DNA from: Betaproteobacteria bacterium GR16-43
Lineage (GTDB): Bacteria > Pseudomonadota > Gammaproteobacteria > Burkholderiales > Usitatibacteraceae
Assembly (NCBI GenBank): GCA_001953215.1
Contig: CP019169.1
Span: forward strand, 2,480,001 to 2,544,000
Direction of reading: 5' to 3'
Length of the DNA stretch: 64,000 bases
A program made the position numbers and the translations under genes. Positions 25,184 to 33,767 of this stretch are shown here, one piece after another. Below the pieces are notes generated by a model that made no database searches, had not been told where the DNA came from, and was given only the letters and a program-made list of their open reading frames with translations. Each line of letters begins with the position of its first letter. Positions within the stretch are counted from its first letter, which is position 1.

Positions 25184-27136
25184 TTCGTAGAGGGTGAAGG
25201 CTCCGTCCCAGTCGGGCGGCGGCGGGGTGGCCGAGAGGTCGCGGATGTAGCCCAGGTAGATCTCCGAGAGCCGCCCGTAGCCCTGCATCCCCGAAAGCGA
25301 TTCGAACGCGGCCTTCGCGACGGCCCAGCGCCGGCCGCGGAAATGCTCGAGCGCGTCGTGCCACGCCTGGAGGCGGTCCAGGTCGTACCGGTCGATCGAA
25401 CCCACGGCGCCCAGCGGCTCGAAGATGCGCTCCGGCTTGACCCGGCCATGCACGCGCACCTTGTCGATCTCGCGCCACACGATGCCCGTGGACTGGTCGT
25501 GCGTGCGTTCTCCCGCCACGATCGGCACGTGGTAGCGCTTGGTGAGCCCTTCGAAGCGCGAGGCGAGGTTCACGCCATCGCCCAGCACCGTGTAGTTCAG
25601 GCGCGTGGCCGAGCCGATGTTGCCCGCGATCATGTTCGACGTATTGAGGCCGCAGCCCACCTCGGGATTCGGCAGGCCGCGCTTCGCCAGGCGCTTGCCC
25701 AACTCGCGCACGCCGTCGCGCACCGCGAGGGCCGCCTGCACGGCGCGTTGCGTGTCGCCTTCGCGCGGCACCGGGGCGCCGAAGAGCGCCATCACGCCGT
25801 CGCCGATGTACTTGTCGACCACGCCTTCGTGCTCCTCCACGATGCGGCTGATCTCGGTCAGGAACTCGTTCAGGAGCGCCAGGCTCTGGGTTGGCGTCAT
25901 CTTCTCGGCGAGCGCGGTGAAGTTGCGCACGTCCGTGAACATCACCGAGGCCACGACCTCCACGCCGCCCAGCTCGATCTCGCCCTTCAGCAACTGCTCG
26001 GCCACCTGGTGCGAGGAGACCTTGCCCAGGATGTCGCGCATGTTGTCGCGCTCGGCAAGGCCCCGCGTCATGCCGGTGAACGCGCTCGCCAGTTGCTGGA
26101 TCTCGAAGCTGCCGGTGGAATTGACCGTGATGTTGTAGTTGCCGCGTTCGATCTCACGCGCCGCCGCGGCCAGCGCCGCGATCGGCCGCGTGACGCGCCG
26201 CGCGATGCGGATCGAGCCCAGCAGCGTGGTCCCGATGCAGATCGCCGCGAGGAAGAGCATCACCACCTGCAGGAGCTTGTAGTTCTCCAGCCCTTCCTCC
26301 ACGGAGAGCTGCAGCAACGCGTGCAGGGGGGCGCGGCGCGCGTCTTCGAGCGGAATGGAAAGCACCTCGAACTCGTCGCCGGCCAGGTTCACGCGCGTGG
26401 CGTTCGGTGCGGCTTTCAGGATCGCCGCGACGGATTTCGCCAGGTCCGCCTGCCGCGAGACGGGCACGGTCGTCGCGAGGATGCGCGGCGGGTTCGTGGA
26501 GGCGTCGACGAACGTGATGTCGGTGGACGTGAGGCGCTTCCTCTCCAGGGCCACGGCGTCGTCCACCGCGAAGCTGATCGACACCCAGGAAATCGGCAGC
26601 GGCGCCAGGACCGGCACGATGATGATCTGGTGCGGCTTGCCCCCGATGAGGCGGATGCCCGAAGCATCGCCGCGCGTGCCTGCCTCGCTGATGAGGTCGG
26701 CGAAGGGGTAGGGCTTGCCCGCGCTGCCGGGCGAGAGCGAGTCGCTCACGACGATGCCGTCCAGGCCGATCACGCCCATGCCGGAGGCGTTGATGCGCGC
26801 AGCGTGGTTGGTGAGCGCGGAGAGAATCGTGTCGCGGTCGCGCGTGGCGATCGCCTCGCGGAAGCCGAAGTCCTTCGTGAGCACGCTGGTGGCCGCGAGG
26901 AACTTCTGGCTGTTCAGCTCGAGCAGGTACTTGAAGACGCGCGCGGAACCTTCGAGCTCGCTGCGCACCGTCTTCTGCGCGGTGCGTTCGACGGTGAGGT
27001 GGATCATCCAGAAGCTCGCCAGCAGCACCACCATCAGCAGGCCGACGAAGAAGACGACGATGCGGTCCTGGAGCCGCGCGGTCCGGCGATCGATGACCCC
27101 GATGGGCGTGGTCTTGTCGATGTCCGGATTCGCCAT
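25178..27136 (-). CDS. Membrane class III adenylate cyclase with periplasmic sensor and HAMP
   Basis: A 652-residue signalling enzyme. A helix at about residues 26-47 (IVVFFVGLLMVVLLASFWMI) is followed by a ~230-residue periplasmic sensor, a second helix (VVMLFLAAICIGTTLLGSI), then HAMP (RRVTRPIAALAAAAREIERG). The class III catalytic domain covers about 385-570. Metal Asp residues are in VMFTDVRNFTAL and GDGVMALFG. The adenine-specifying Lys (VDKYIGDG) and Asp (VLGDGVNLASRFE) are both present, so cAMP is the predicted product. The ~75-residue C-terminal tail is helical. ATG 27136 overlaps the cupredoxin stop. Its TAA stop is supplied by the hairpin repeat. Confidence 0.9.
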   Translation of the reverse strand: MANPDIDKTTPIGVIDRRTARLQDRIVVFFVGLLMVVLLASFWMIHLTVERTAQKTVRSELEGSARVFKYLLELNSQKFLAATSVLTKDFGFREAIATRDRDTILSALTNHAARINASGMGVIGLDGIVVSDSLSPGSAGKPYPFADLISEAGTRGDASGIRLIGGKPHQIIIVPVLAPLPISWVSISFAVDDAVALERKRLTSTDITFVDASTNPPRILATTVPVSRQADLAKSVAAILKAAPNATRVNLAGDEFEVLSIPLEDARRAPLHALLQLSVEEGLENYKLLQVVMLFLAAICIGTTLLGSIRIARRVTRPIAALAAAAREIERGNYNITVNSTGSFEIQQLASAFTGMTRGLAERDNMRDILGKVSSHQVAEQLLKGEIELGGVEVVASVMFTDVRNFTALAEKMTPTQSLALLNEFLTEISRIVEEHEGVVDKYIGDGVMALFGAPVPREGDTQRAVQAALAVRDGVRELGKRLAKRGLPNPEVGCGLNTSNMIAGNIGSATRLNYTVLGDGVNLASRFEGLTKRYHVPIVAGERTHDQSTGIVWREIDKVRVHGRVKPERIFEPLGAVGSIDRYDLDRLQAWHDALEHFRGRRWAVAKAAFESLSGMQGYGRLSEIYLGYIRDLSATPPPPDWDGAFTLYEK

Positions 27137-27735
27137 CAGCGTTTAGGTGGGGACGGGCGCAGGGTGACGGCGTACGAGAGCGCGTTGGTCTCGTCGGCGC
27201 GCAGCTTCAGCGGCTTCGCGGCGGGTGCGGGCAGGGCGAGTTGCGGGTGCCAGAGCATCACGTCGTATTCGCCGGCGGGGAGGGCCTCGATCCTCGCCTT
27301 GCCGTCGGCGCCCGATTTCGCGAAGTACGGCGTATCGACCACGAGGATGAATCCCAGCATCTGGTCGTGGATGTTGCAGCCGAGGACGACTTCGCCGGGC
27401 TTGTCGAACACGATCGGGGCCATGGGCGTGCCCGCGTAGAGCTTCAGCTCGAAGGGCTTCGGCGCGGAGAACGAATAGACGTGGTGGCGGATCGGGTCGC
27501 GATTGGGGAAATTCACCGGCGTCCCGGTCTGCACCACGGTGACCATCGGCACGAACATCTTGTCGACCTGCTGCACGTTCACTTCGCGCTTGCGCAACGC
27601 GGGCGCCGGACCCTTGGGGACCGCGTAGGCGATGGCATCGGCGAGCGGCTTGCCGTCCGGCCCCTTCACGTCGACGTCCAGCGTGGCGGCGTGGAGCGTC
27701 CCGCTGGCGAGGACCGTGGCGAGGAGGAATCTCAT
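27136..27735 (-). CDS. Exported cupredoxin-like protein (methylamine-utilisation-protein-like)
   Basis: A 199-residue periplasmic protein with signal peptide MRFLLATVLASGTLHAA. A cupredoxin-type copper site is visible: RHHVYSFSAPKPFEL supplies a His, and VVLGCNIHDQMLGFILVV supplies Cys, His and Met in the C-x2-H-x2-M order seen in such proteins. A C-terminal beta segment (LPAGEYDVMLWHPQL) resembles a carboxypeptidase-regulatory domain. It is coupled by 4-nt overlaps to the globin gene upstream and the cyclase gene downstream. Confidence 0.82.
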   Translation of the reverse strand: MRFLLATVLASGTLHAATLDVDVKGPDGKPLADAIAYAVPKGPAPALRKREVNVQQVDKMFVPMVTVVQTGTPVNFPNRDPIRHHVYSFSAPKPFELKLYAGTPMAPIVFDKPGEVVLGCNIHDQMLGFILVVDTPYFAKSGADGKARIEALPAGEYDVMLWHPQLALPAPAAKPLKLRADETNALSYAVTLRPSPPKR

Positions 27736-28163
27736 GTCGTGACGATGTCGCGCTTCATCGGGGCGAGGAGGCGCAGCAGTTCGTTCTTCTCGGCGATGCC
27801 GACCTTCGCGTGGTCGAGCGCGTCGCGCAGGAACTGCACGAAGAGGTCGAACTCCGCATTGTTGATCTTCAGGCCCTTGTGTACTTCGGTCATCGGGTCG
27901 CCGGTGTACTGGCACGGGCCGCCCGAGAGAAAGCAGATCTGCTCGACGACTTTCTCCTTCACGCGCGGGATCTTCACGCCGTCGAAGCTGCGTTTGGTGC
28001 GCGCGTCGGCGATGGAGCGATCGATGAGTTCATCCACGATGGCCGTGACGACGGGCGTTCCTCCGAGGCGCTTCCACAAGGTTGGCTCGACTTTCGGGTC
28101 GGCGGCGCAGGCACCGAGGAGAAGCGACGTACCGAAAATCAATGTGGCCAGCGCGGATTTCAT
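27732..28163 (-). CDS. Truncated hemoglobin lipoprotein (group 1)
   Basis: A 143-residue protein. The lipobox is TSLLLGAC with Cys at about residue 20, so it should be anchored in a membrane facing the periplasm. The globin part shows LWKRLGGTPVVTAIVDELID at the N-terminus and EVHKGLKINNAEFDLFVQFL at the proximal region, where the His is the likely heme ligand. ATG 28163 is chosen for the lipoprotein signal; an upstream start at 28205 would spoil it. A lipid-anchored globin encoded with a cyclase suggests O2 or NO sensing or scavenging. Confidence 0.85.
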   Translation of the reverse strand: MKSALATLIFGTSLLLGACAADPKVEPTLWKRLGGTPVVTAIVDELIDRSIADARTKRSFDGVKIPRVKEKVVEQICFLSGGPCQYTGDPMTEVHKGLKINNAEFDLFVQFLRDALDHAKVGIAEKNELLRLLAPMKRDIVTT

Positions 28164-28184
28164 GATAAATATTACGATGGACCG

Positions 28185-29045
28185 ATGGATAACAACAAAT
28201 TTCATTTTCCGATCCTGGTATTCGTGCTGGGTCTCGCTTCGTTCCCCGCTTTCGGGGGGGATCGCCTCCTCGTCACGGGGGGGGCCCAGCAGCTCGAGGG
28301 GCAGGGTGGTGGCGGGCTGGTTCCCTGGGCGTTGATCGCGGGCTACGGCACGCGCGACCAGGTCGGTGGTTCGGCATTCGCAACTCGCGTCGAGACGCAG
28401 GACTTCAAGACGGATTCGTACGGCATTGCCATGGGTCTGTTCGACCGCCTGGAACTTTCAGTCGCGAAGCAGGCTTTCGACGCGTCGTCCGTGGTGCCGG
28501 GTTTGAAGCTCCACATGGACACCTTCGGCGCGAAAGTGAAGGTCTTCGGCGATGCGCTCTACGAACAGGATTCGCCGTGGCCCCAGGTCTCGCTCGGCGC
28601 GCAGTACAAGAAGAACCACGACATGGATGTGCCCCGGGCCGTCGGCGCGAAGCGTGACAGCGACACCGATCTCTACGTGGCGGCGACCAAGGTGTGGCTC
28701 GGCGGCGCGTGGGGCCGCAACGTCGTCGCGAACCTGACGCTGCGCTCGACGCGCGCGAACCAGCTGGGCTTCCTCGGCTTTGGCGGCGACGCGAACGATT
28801 CCCGCGAGTTGCAGGCCGAAGGCTCGGTCGCCGTGATGTTGAGCGACCAGGTCGTCGTCGGCGCCGAGTATCGCGCCAAGCCCGACAATCTTTCCGCATT
28901 CAAGGAAGACGCGTTCTCCGACGCGTTCGTCGCCTGGTTCCCCAACAAGTACGTCGCCATCACGGCCGCGTACGCCAACTTGGGCAGCGTCGCCGGCAAG
29001 GGTGGGCAGCGGGGCGCGTACCTCTCGGTTCAACTGACCTACTAG
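28185..29045 (+). CDS. DUF3034 family exported protein
   Basis: A 286-residue protein with signal peptide MDNNKFHFPILVFVLGLASF cleaved near PAFGG. The body is beta-rich with alternating patterns and ends LSVQLTY, typical of an outer-membrane barrel. DUF3034 features include GGGGLVPWALIAGYGTRDQV and FPNKYVAITAAYANLGSV. Function is unknown. It is divergent from the globin gene, with only 21 nt between the two starts. The stop is directly followed by hairpin copy B. Confidence 0.83.
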   Translation: MDNNKFHFPILVFVLGLASFPAFGGDRLLVTGGAQQLEGQGGGGLVPWALIAGYGTRDQVGGSAFATRVETQDFKTDSYGIAMGLFDRLELSVAKQAFDASSVVPGLKLHMDTFGAKVKVFGDALYEQDSPWPQVSLGAQYKKNHDMDVPRAVGAKRDSDTDLYVAATKVWLGGAWGRNVVANLTLRSTRANQLGFLGFGGDANDSRELQAEGSVAVMLSDQVVVGAEYRAKPDNLSAFKEDAFSDAFVAWFPNKYVAITAAYANLGSVAGKGGQRGAYLSVQLTY

Positions 29046-29046
29046 A

Positions 29047-29109
29047 AATAATTGGGGTCAGACTCCCATTTTCCGCAGTGCGGAAAATGGGAGTCTGACC
29101 CCAATTATT
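29047..29109. repeat. GGGTCAG-family hairpin repeat (copy B)
   Basis: A perfect inverted repeat with 31-nt arms (29047-29077, 29079-29109) and a 1-nt loop. The outer 20 bases match copies A and G (AATAATTGGGGTCAGACTCC) but the inner part (CATTTTCCGCA) is unique and still self-complementary. It lies between convergent genes, starting 1 nt after one stop and ending 1 nt before the next. Confidence 0.92.
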
Positions 29110-29110
29110 C

Positions 29111-30484
29111 TTACTTCGGAAGCTTGGCGTCGGGCTTGAAGTGGAGGAGCGCCTTCGCGAAATCGGCCCGGATGCGCGCAAGGGCTGCGTCCGTATCGGC
29201 TTCGAAGCGCAGCACCAGGACCGGCGTGGTGTTGGAGGCCCGGATCAGGCCGAAGCCGTCGGCGTAGTTCACGCGCAGGCCGTCCAGCTTGAAGATGTCG
29301 ATCGCGCCGGGGAATTGCGCCTCGCGCTGCATGCGCTCGATGACCGAATGGTTCTCGCCTTCGGCCGTGTCCACGTGCAGCTCCGGCGTCGAGATCGAAT
29401 CGGGGAGCGACTCCAGCGTCTGCGTGGGATCGGCCACCTTCGAGAGAATTTCCAGCAGGCGTGCTCCGCAATAGAGCCCGTCGTCGAAGCCGTACCAGCG
29501 ATCCTTGATGAAGATATGCCCGCTCATCTCGCCGGCGAGCGGGGCACCCGTTTCCTTCATCTTCGCCTTCAACAGCGAGTGGCCCGTCTTCCACAGCGTG
29601 GGCCGGCCGTTGTGCCGGCGGATCCACTCGAAGAGGTTGCGCGTGCTCTTCACGTCGAAGATCACCTCGCCGCCGGGGTGGCGCGTGAGCACGTCCGCCG
29701 CGAAGAGCATGAGCTGCCGGTCCGGATAGATGATGGTGCCGCGCTTGGTGACCACGCCGAGCCGGTCGCCGTCGCCGTCGAAGGCGAGGCCGATCTCGCT
29801 GTCGCCCTTCGCGAGCGCCGCGATGAGGTCCACGAGGTTCTCCGGCTTCGCGGGATCCGGATGGTGGTTGGGGAAGTCCCCATCGACCTCGCAGAAGAGG
29901 GCTTCCACCTCGCAGCCGAGCCGCTTGAAGAGCTCCGGCGCGATGGCGCCCGGCGAGCCGTTGCCGCAATCGACCGCCACGCGCATCGAGCGCGCGAGCT
30001 TCACGTCGCCCGTGATGCGCGAGAGATACGCCTCCGCGACGTCGGCCTTCTCGACCTTGCCCCGGCCCGAGACCAACTCGCCATCCTCGATCATGCGCAG
30101 CAGCTTCTGGATCGCTTCGCCGTAGAGCGTGTCGCCCGCGAGCATCATCTTCAGCCCGTTGTACTCGGGCGGATTGTGGCTGCCGGTGACCATCACGCCG
30201 CTGCCGGTCGCGAAGTGGTGCGTGGCGAAGTAGACCATCGGGGTGGCGACCACGCCGATGTCGATCACATCCATGCCCGCGGAATTCAATCCGTCGGAGA
30301 GGGCCGCGGACAATCGCGGACCGGAGTGCCGGCCGTCGCGTCCCACCACGAACTTCTTCACGCCCTTGTTGACCGCCAGCGTGCCGAGCGCGCGCCCCAC
30401 CGAGCGTGCGGCCGCTTCGGTGAGCGTCTTGTCGACGACGCCGCGAATGTCGTATGCCTTGAAAATGCCGTGGTCGATGCTCAT
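29111..30484 (-). CDS. Phosphomannomutase/phosphoglucomutase (AlgC type)
   Basis: A 457-residue alpha-D-phosphohexomutase that interconverts hexose-6-P and hexose-1-P for polysaccharide and LPS precursors. Motifs: N-terminal FKAYDIRGVVDKTLTE, catalytic Ser loop VMVTGSHNPPEYNGLKM, metal loop AFDGDGDRLGVV, sugar-binding GEMSGHIFIKDRWYGFDDG, and C-terminal phosphate loop VRASNTTPVLVLRFEA. ATG 30484 makes an ATGA overlap with the hydrolase gene upstream and gives the usual N-terminus. Confidence 0.94.
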   Translation of the reverse strand: MSIDHGIFKAYDIRGVVDKTLTEAAARSVGRALGTLAVNKGVKKFVVGRDGRHSGPRLSAALSDGLNSAGMDVIDIGVVATPMVYFATHHFATGSGVMVTGSHNPPEYNGLKMMLAGDTLYGEAIQKLLRMIEDGELVSGRGKVEKADVAEAYLSRITGDVKLARSMRVAVDCGNGSPGAIAPELFKRLGCEVEALFCEVDGDFPNHHPDPAKPENLVDLIAALAKGDSEIGLAFDGDGDRLGVVTKRGTIIYPDRQLMLFAADVLTRHPGGEVIFDVKSTRNLFEWIRRHNGRPTLWKTGHSLLKAKMKETGAPLAGEMSGHIFIKDRWYGFDDGLYCGARLLEILSKVADPTQTLESLPDSISTPELHVDTAEGENHSVIERMQREAQFPGAIDIFKLDGLRVNYADGFGLIRASNTTPVLVLRFEADTDAALARIRADFAKALLHFKPDAKLPK

Positions 30485-31437
30485 GCGCCTCGCTCGAAGA
30501 AAGTCATCAGTCGGTTGGGTAGCCATTCGATGCGGCCGGGAAATCCGGAGACGAATCCCACGTGGCCGCCCTGCTCGGGAAACTCTATTTTCACCGCATT
30601 CGACACTTCGTCGGCGCGCGGCAGGTAGCGCTCGGGAAGGAACGGATCGTCCTTCGCGTTCAGCAGCAACGTCGGAACGCGGATCGCGGGCAGGAACGGC
30701 TTGGAGCTGGCCCGCGTGTAGTAGTCATCGACGCCCGCGAACCCGTGGATGGGGGCCGTGAAGATGTCGTCGAATTCGCGCAGCGTTTTCGCGGCGCGGG
30801 CCTTCGCGCCATCGAAGATGCCGGGAAAGCGCGCGAGCTTGTCGAAGGAACGCTTGCGCAGCGTCGAGAGGAAGTGCTTCCCGTAGACGCTCGAGAATCC
30901 GGTCTGCAGCGCCCAGCCCGCGGCCATGAGGTCGACCGGGGCGGAGATGGCCACGGCGCGCGTCACGCGGGGAAGCGCCGCATCGCCCTGTTCGCCCAGC
31001 CACTTGAGGAGCACGTTGCCGCCGAGCGAGACGCCCGCGGCATAGAAGGGCACGTCGCCCGCCAAGGCCTTGAGCCTTCCCAGCACCCAGTCCACTTCGG
31101 GGGTGTCACCCGAGTGGTAGGCCCGCGCGAGGCGATTGGGCTCGCCGCTGCAGCCGCGGAAATTGAGCACGCTGCCCCGCCAGCCGCGCTGCTTCACGAG
31201 CGCCATCAGGTGCTTCGCATAGGGCGAACCCGACGAGCCCTCGAGGCCATGGAAGAGGTGCACCCACGGCGTGCCCGCGGGCCCGTCGATGAAATCCAGG
31301 TCGACGAAGTCACCGTCGTAGGTGTCCCAACGTTCGCGGCGGTAGGCCACCTGGGGCTTCGGCGCCAGCAGCGAGCCATAGAGCGTCTGCAGGTGCGGAT
31401 TGCGCAGCCAACCGGGAGCGGAGAAGGGCGTGGTCAT
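30481..31437 (-). CDS. YheT-like alpha/beta hydrolase
   Basis: A 318-residue hydrolase. It begins GWLRNPHLQTLYGSLL, the N-terminal signature of the YheT group. It then shows WVHLFHGLEGSSGSPYAKHL, the nucleophile elbow AAGVSLGGNVLLKWLGEQG, the acid in NAKDDPFLPERYLP and the His in EQGGHVGFVSGF. The in vivo substrate is not established. It lies between gspN and the phosphohexomutase. Confidence 0.9.
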   Translation of the reverse strand: MTTPFSAPGWLRNPHLQTLYGSLLAPKPQVAYRRERWDTYDGDFVDLDFIDGPAGTPWVHLFHGLEGSSGSPYAKHLMALVKQRGWRGSVLNFRGCSGEPNRLARAYHSGDTPEVDWVLGRLKALAGDVPFYAAGVSLGGNVLLKWLGEQGDAALPRVTRAVAISAPVDLMAAGWALQTGFSSVYGKHFLSTLRKRSFDKLARFPGIFDGAKARAAKTLREFDDIFTAPIHGFAGVDDYYTRASSKPFLPAIRVPTLLLNAKDDPFLPERYLPRADEVSNAVKIEFPEQGGHVGFVSGFPGRIEWLPNRLMTFFERGA

Positions 31438-32196
31438 TTAGGGGCGCCAGTCGATGCCGTAGGCGCCGTCGCCGCGGCGCGTGCCCAGCATGGCGAGCAG
31501 CGGCTCGAGCGGGACGGCTTGCGCGCTGTCGGCTTTCGCCTCGCCGGTGAAGTTGAATCGCCCGGTCGGCTGCATCGCGCCCTGGGCCGTGATGCGCAGC
31601 GGGCCGTCGAGGGTCACGATGGCGACCTTCGCCGCGCTGCCGGAACCTTCGAAGCTTGCGCGGTACGAGCCCACGGGACGCACCTCGGAGAATCCCACCG
31701 TCGCGCCACGCCATTCGGCCGTGGCCTCGCCGTTCAATTGCGTGCCGTCCCATTCGAGGCGGGGCGCGGTGAGCGTGAAGGCTCCGGTGGGGCGCAGCGC
31801 CGAGAGGAGCGGTGCGATCGTCGCAAGGGCCGCCGCGTCGCCGCGCGCGTTCACGTCGCGCGCCTGCCAGCCGCCCAGGCTGCGAGCCGCTTCGAGGTCC
31901 GCGACGAGGCCGGCGGCCGAAGCCTTCACGTCGAAGGCCAGGCGGCCCACCAACAGGCGCAGCGGCTTGAGTTGCCACGACAGCGCATCGAGCTCGACGG
32001 GGGCGGCGCGCGCGGGGGAGATCCGCCCCTTGGCACGCCCGTTCCACCACGGGCCGCTTGCCTCGGTGAGTTGGACGGCGCCGTCGGTCGCGACGCGCGC
32101 ACGCTCCGCGACGAACGACGCGGGCATCAGCGCGAAGAGGAAGAGGACGTAGGCGGCGAGGCCGAGGGCCGCCCAGGCGGCGAAGCGTCGATTCAT
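31438..32196 (-). CDS. gspN: Type II secretion system protein N
   Basis: A 252-residue inner-membrane protein with one N-terminal helix (FAAWAALGLAAYVLFLFALM) and a large periplasmic beta-rich domain containing LDALSWQLKPLRLLVGRLAF, the characteristic T2SS N block. ATG 32196 follows the gspM stop by 1 nt. It is last in the C-to-N order of this operon. Confidence 0.88.
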   Translation of the reverse strand: MNRRFAAWAALGLAAYVLFLFALMPASFVAERARVATDGAVQLTEASGPWWNGRAKGRISPARAAPVELDALSWQLKPLRLLVGRLAFDVKASAAGLVADLEAARSLGGWQARDVNARGDAAALATIAPLLSALRPTGAFTLTAPRLEWDGTQLNGEATAEWRGATVGFSEVRPVGSYRASFEGSGSAAKVAIVTLDGPLRITAQGAMQPTGRFNFTGEAKADSAQAVPLEPLLAMLGTRRGDGAYGIDWRP

Positions 32197-32197
32197 G

Positions 32198-32668
32198 TCA
32201 GGTTCGGGAGAGGACCAGCTCGGCGCGCACCCGTCCTGCAACCGGCAGCGCGTCGATCCGGGCAGAGTCGACCCGCAGGCCGTGCGCCGCTTGCGCGGTG
32301 GCCACCGTCTCCAGCAGCGCGCCGTAGGGCACGTCCGTGCCGAGGATACGAACGCGCTTGTCGTCGAGGGCGCTCACCTGCGCCGAGGGAATTCCCTTGC
32401 CCAGCGCCGCCGTCACCTCGCCCAGCGCCGTGTTGGGGGTCTGACCCCTAAGCGCTGGCAGGGAGCGCACGCGCGCGACTTCCGCGGCCTGGCGCTCCAT
32501 GGTGGCGATCGACGCCGAGAGCCTCGGGATTTCGTTCGTGAGGCGCACGCGGCTGCGTTCGAGCGGCAGCCACACGAGGGCGACCAGCAGCAGGATCGCG
32601 GCCAGCGTCCCGCCCACGAGCAGCGTGGTGCGTTCGCTCGGCGTGCGCGCGGCCCAGAAGGCGTTCAT
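32198..32668 (-). CDS. gspM: Type II secretion system protein M
   Basis: A 156-residue inner-membrane protein. Short cytoplasmic N-terminus (FWAARTPSERTTLLVGG), a single helix (LAAILLLVALVWLPL), coiled-coil periplasmic part and C-terminal ferredoxin-like fold. It pairs with GspL. ATG 32668 overlaps the gspL stop (ATGA). Codons for LRGQTPN match the GGGTCAG repeat core (32436-32450), so a repeat remnant is embedded in frame. Confidence 0.88.
   Translation of the reverse strand: MNAFWAARTPSERTTLLVGGTLAAILLLVALVWLPLERSRVRLTNEIPRLSASIATMERQAAEVARVRSLPALRGQTPNTALGEVTAALGKGIPSAQVSALDDKRVRILGTDVPYGALLETVATAQAAHGLRVDSARIDALPVAGRVRAELVLSRT
32436..32450. repeat. GGGTCAG-family core embedded in gspM
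   Basis: The sequence GGGGGTCTGACCCCT holds a 13-nt palindrome, GGGGTC-A-GACCCC on the minus strand. It is the same core as the other hairpins but without long arms. It is inside the coding sequence and read as RGQTP. Chance cannot be excluded for so short a match, but its presence in an operon with four other copies is suggestive. Confidence 0.5.
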
Positions 32669-33750
32669 GGCCTGGCCTCGAGGCGGCCGTTCGCGTAGGC
32701 GAGGGATTTCGCTCCGGCGGGAAACTCCTTCGCCGCGCGCGTGGCCTGCGCGAGGAAATCGTCCTCGGCGGCGAGACCGCGGCTGCGCTTCAAGTCGGCC
32801 AGGTTGCGCGCGAGCTGCAGCTCCGGGTCCACGATCACTTTCGCCTCGGGGAATGCGGTGCGGAAGACGGCTTCCTGGCGCGCGACGAGCGCGTCGTGGG
32901 TGCGCTGCAATCGCCACGCGTCCACCGCGGTGAACGCAAGCTGGAGGAACGCGATGATCGCAACGAGGACGAGTGCCGCCCGCGGAACGAGGCGCGAGGC
33001 CCGTGATCCCGACGGCATCGCGACGTCGCGCAGGAGATCCAGGGCGTTGCGGGGTGCCGGTTCCTTCGCGAGCTCACTCCAGCGCGAACCGGCCGTGAAG
33101 GTGACGCTGGCCTGTTCGCTCCAGCGTTGCAGGTCCGGCAGACGCGCATCGCCATCGGCATGCAGGCGGATCTCGCGGGGCCGATCGCCGCGTTCGTTCG
33201 CTTCGTCGACCGCCACGCGCAGGGCCAGCGGCAGCTCGCCGCCGGCCGAGCGGTCGAACGACACGGCCACGCCTTCGTCATCGACGAGGAATCCATGGTC
33301 GCCACGCAGCACCGCGTGCCAGTCGGCCTTGCCGCCGGCGAGCAACGCGCTCTCGGAGTACCCGTGGGAGGGGCGCAGCCCGTGCGAAGCGAAGAGGCGC
33401 ACCGCGGCTTCCAGCCACGCACGGTCGACCACGGCGACCAGCGTCTCGCCGAGCTCGTTCGTCGAACCGGCCACCGCATGGATCTGCGCGGGATCGGCCA
33501 GCAACCGATCCTCCACGGCGAACGGCAGCAACTCGCGGATCGTGGACGCATTCACGCGCGGCAGCTTCAGGCGGGCGAAGAGCACGCGCGTGGCGGGGAG
33601 GATCAACTCCACCTCCTCGGCGCGCGGGATGTCGGAGAGCACCGTCGTGTCCTCGCGCAGCGCGACGCCGCGCGCGTCGAACAGGACCCACGCGAGGGGC
33701 AGGCCCTCGTCGAGGGGTTCGGCGGCGGGAAGGTAGGCGCGGAGCTTCAA
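32665..33750 (-). CDS. gspL: Type II secretion system protein L
   Basis: A 361-residue protein of the inner-membrane platform that recruits the GspE ATPase. The actin-like cytoplasmic domain shows ELILPATRVLFARLKLPRVN and IRELLPFAVEDRLLADPAQI. A transmembrane helix lies near residues 255-275 (AALVLVAIIAFLQLAFTAVD), and a periplasmic part follows. The start codon is TTG 33750 with no strong ribosome site visible. Confidence 0.9.
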   Translation of the reverse strand: MKLRAYLPAAEPLDEGLPLAWVLFDARGVALREDTTVLSDIPRAEEVELILPATRVLFARLKLPRVNASTIRELLPFAVEDRLLADPAQIHAVAGSTNELGETLVAVVDRAWLEAAVRLFASHGLRPSHGYSESALLAGGKADWHAVLRGDHGFLVDDEGVAVSFDRSAGGELPLALRVAVDEANERGDRPREIRLHADGDARLPDLQRWSEQASVTFTAGSRWSELAKEPAPRNALDLLRDVAMPSGSRASRLVPRAALVLVAIIAFLQLAFTAVDAWRLQRTHDALVARQEAVFRTAFPEAKVIVDPELQLARNLADLKRSRGLAAEDDFLAQATRAAKEFPAGAKSLAYANGRLEARP

Positions 33751-33767
33751 GGGGCGAGCAGTCGGAT

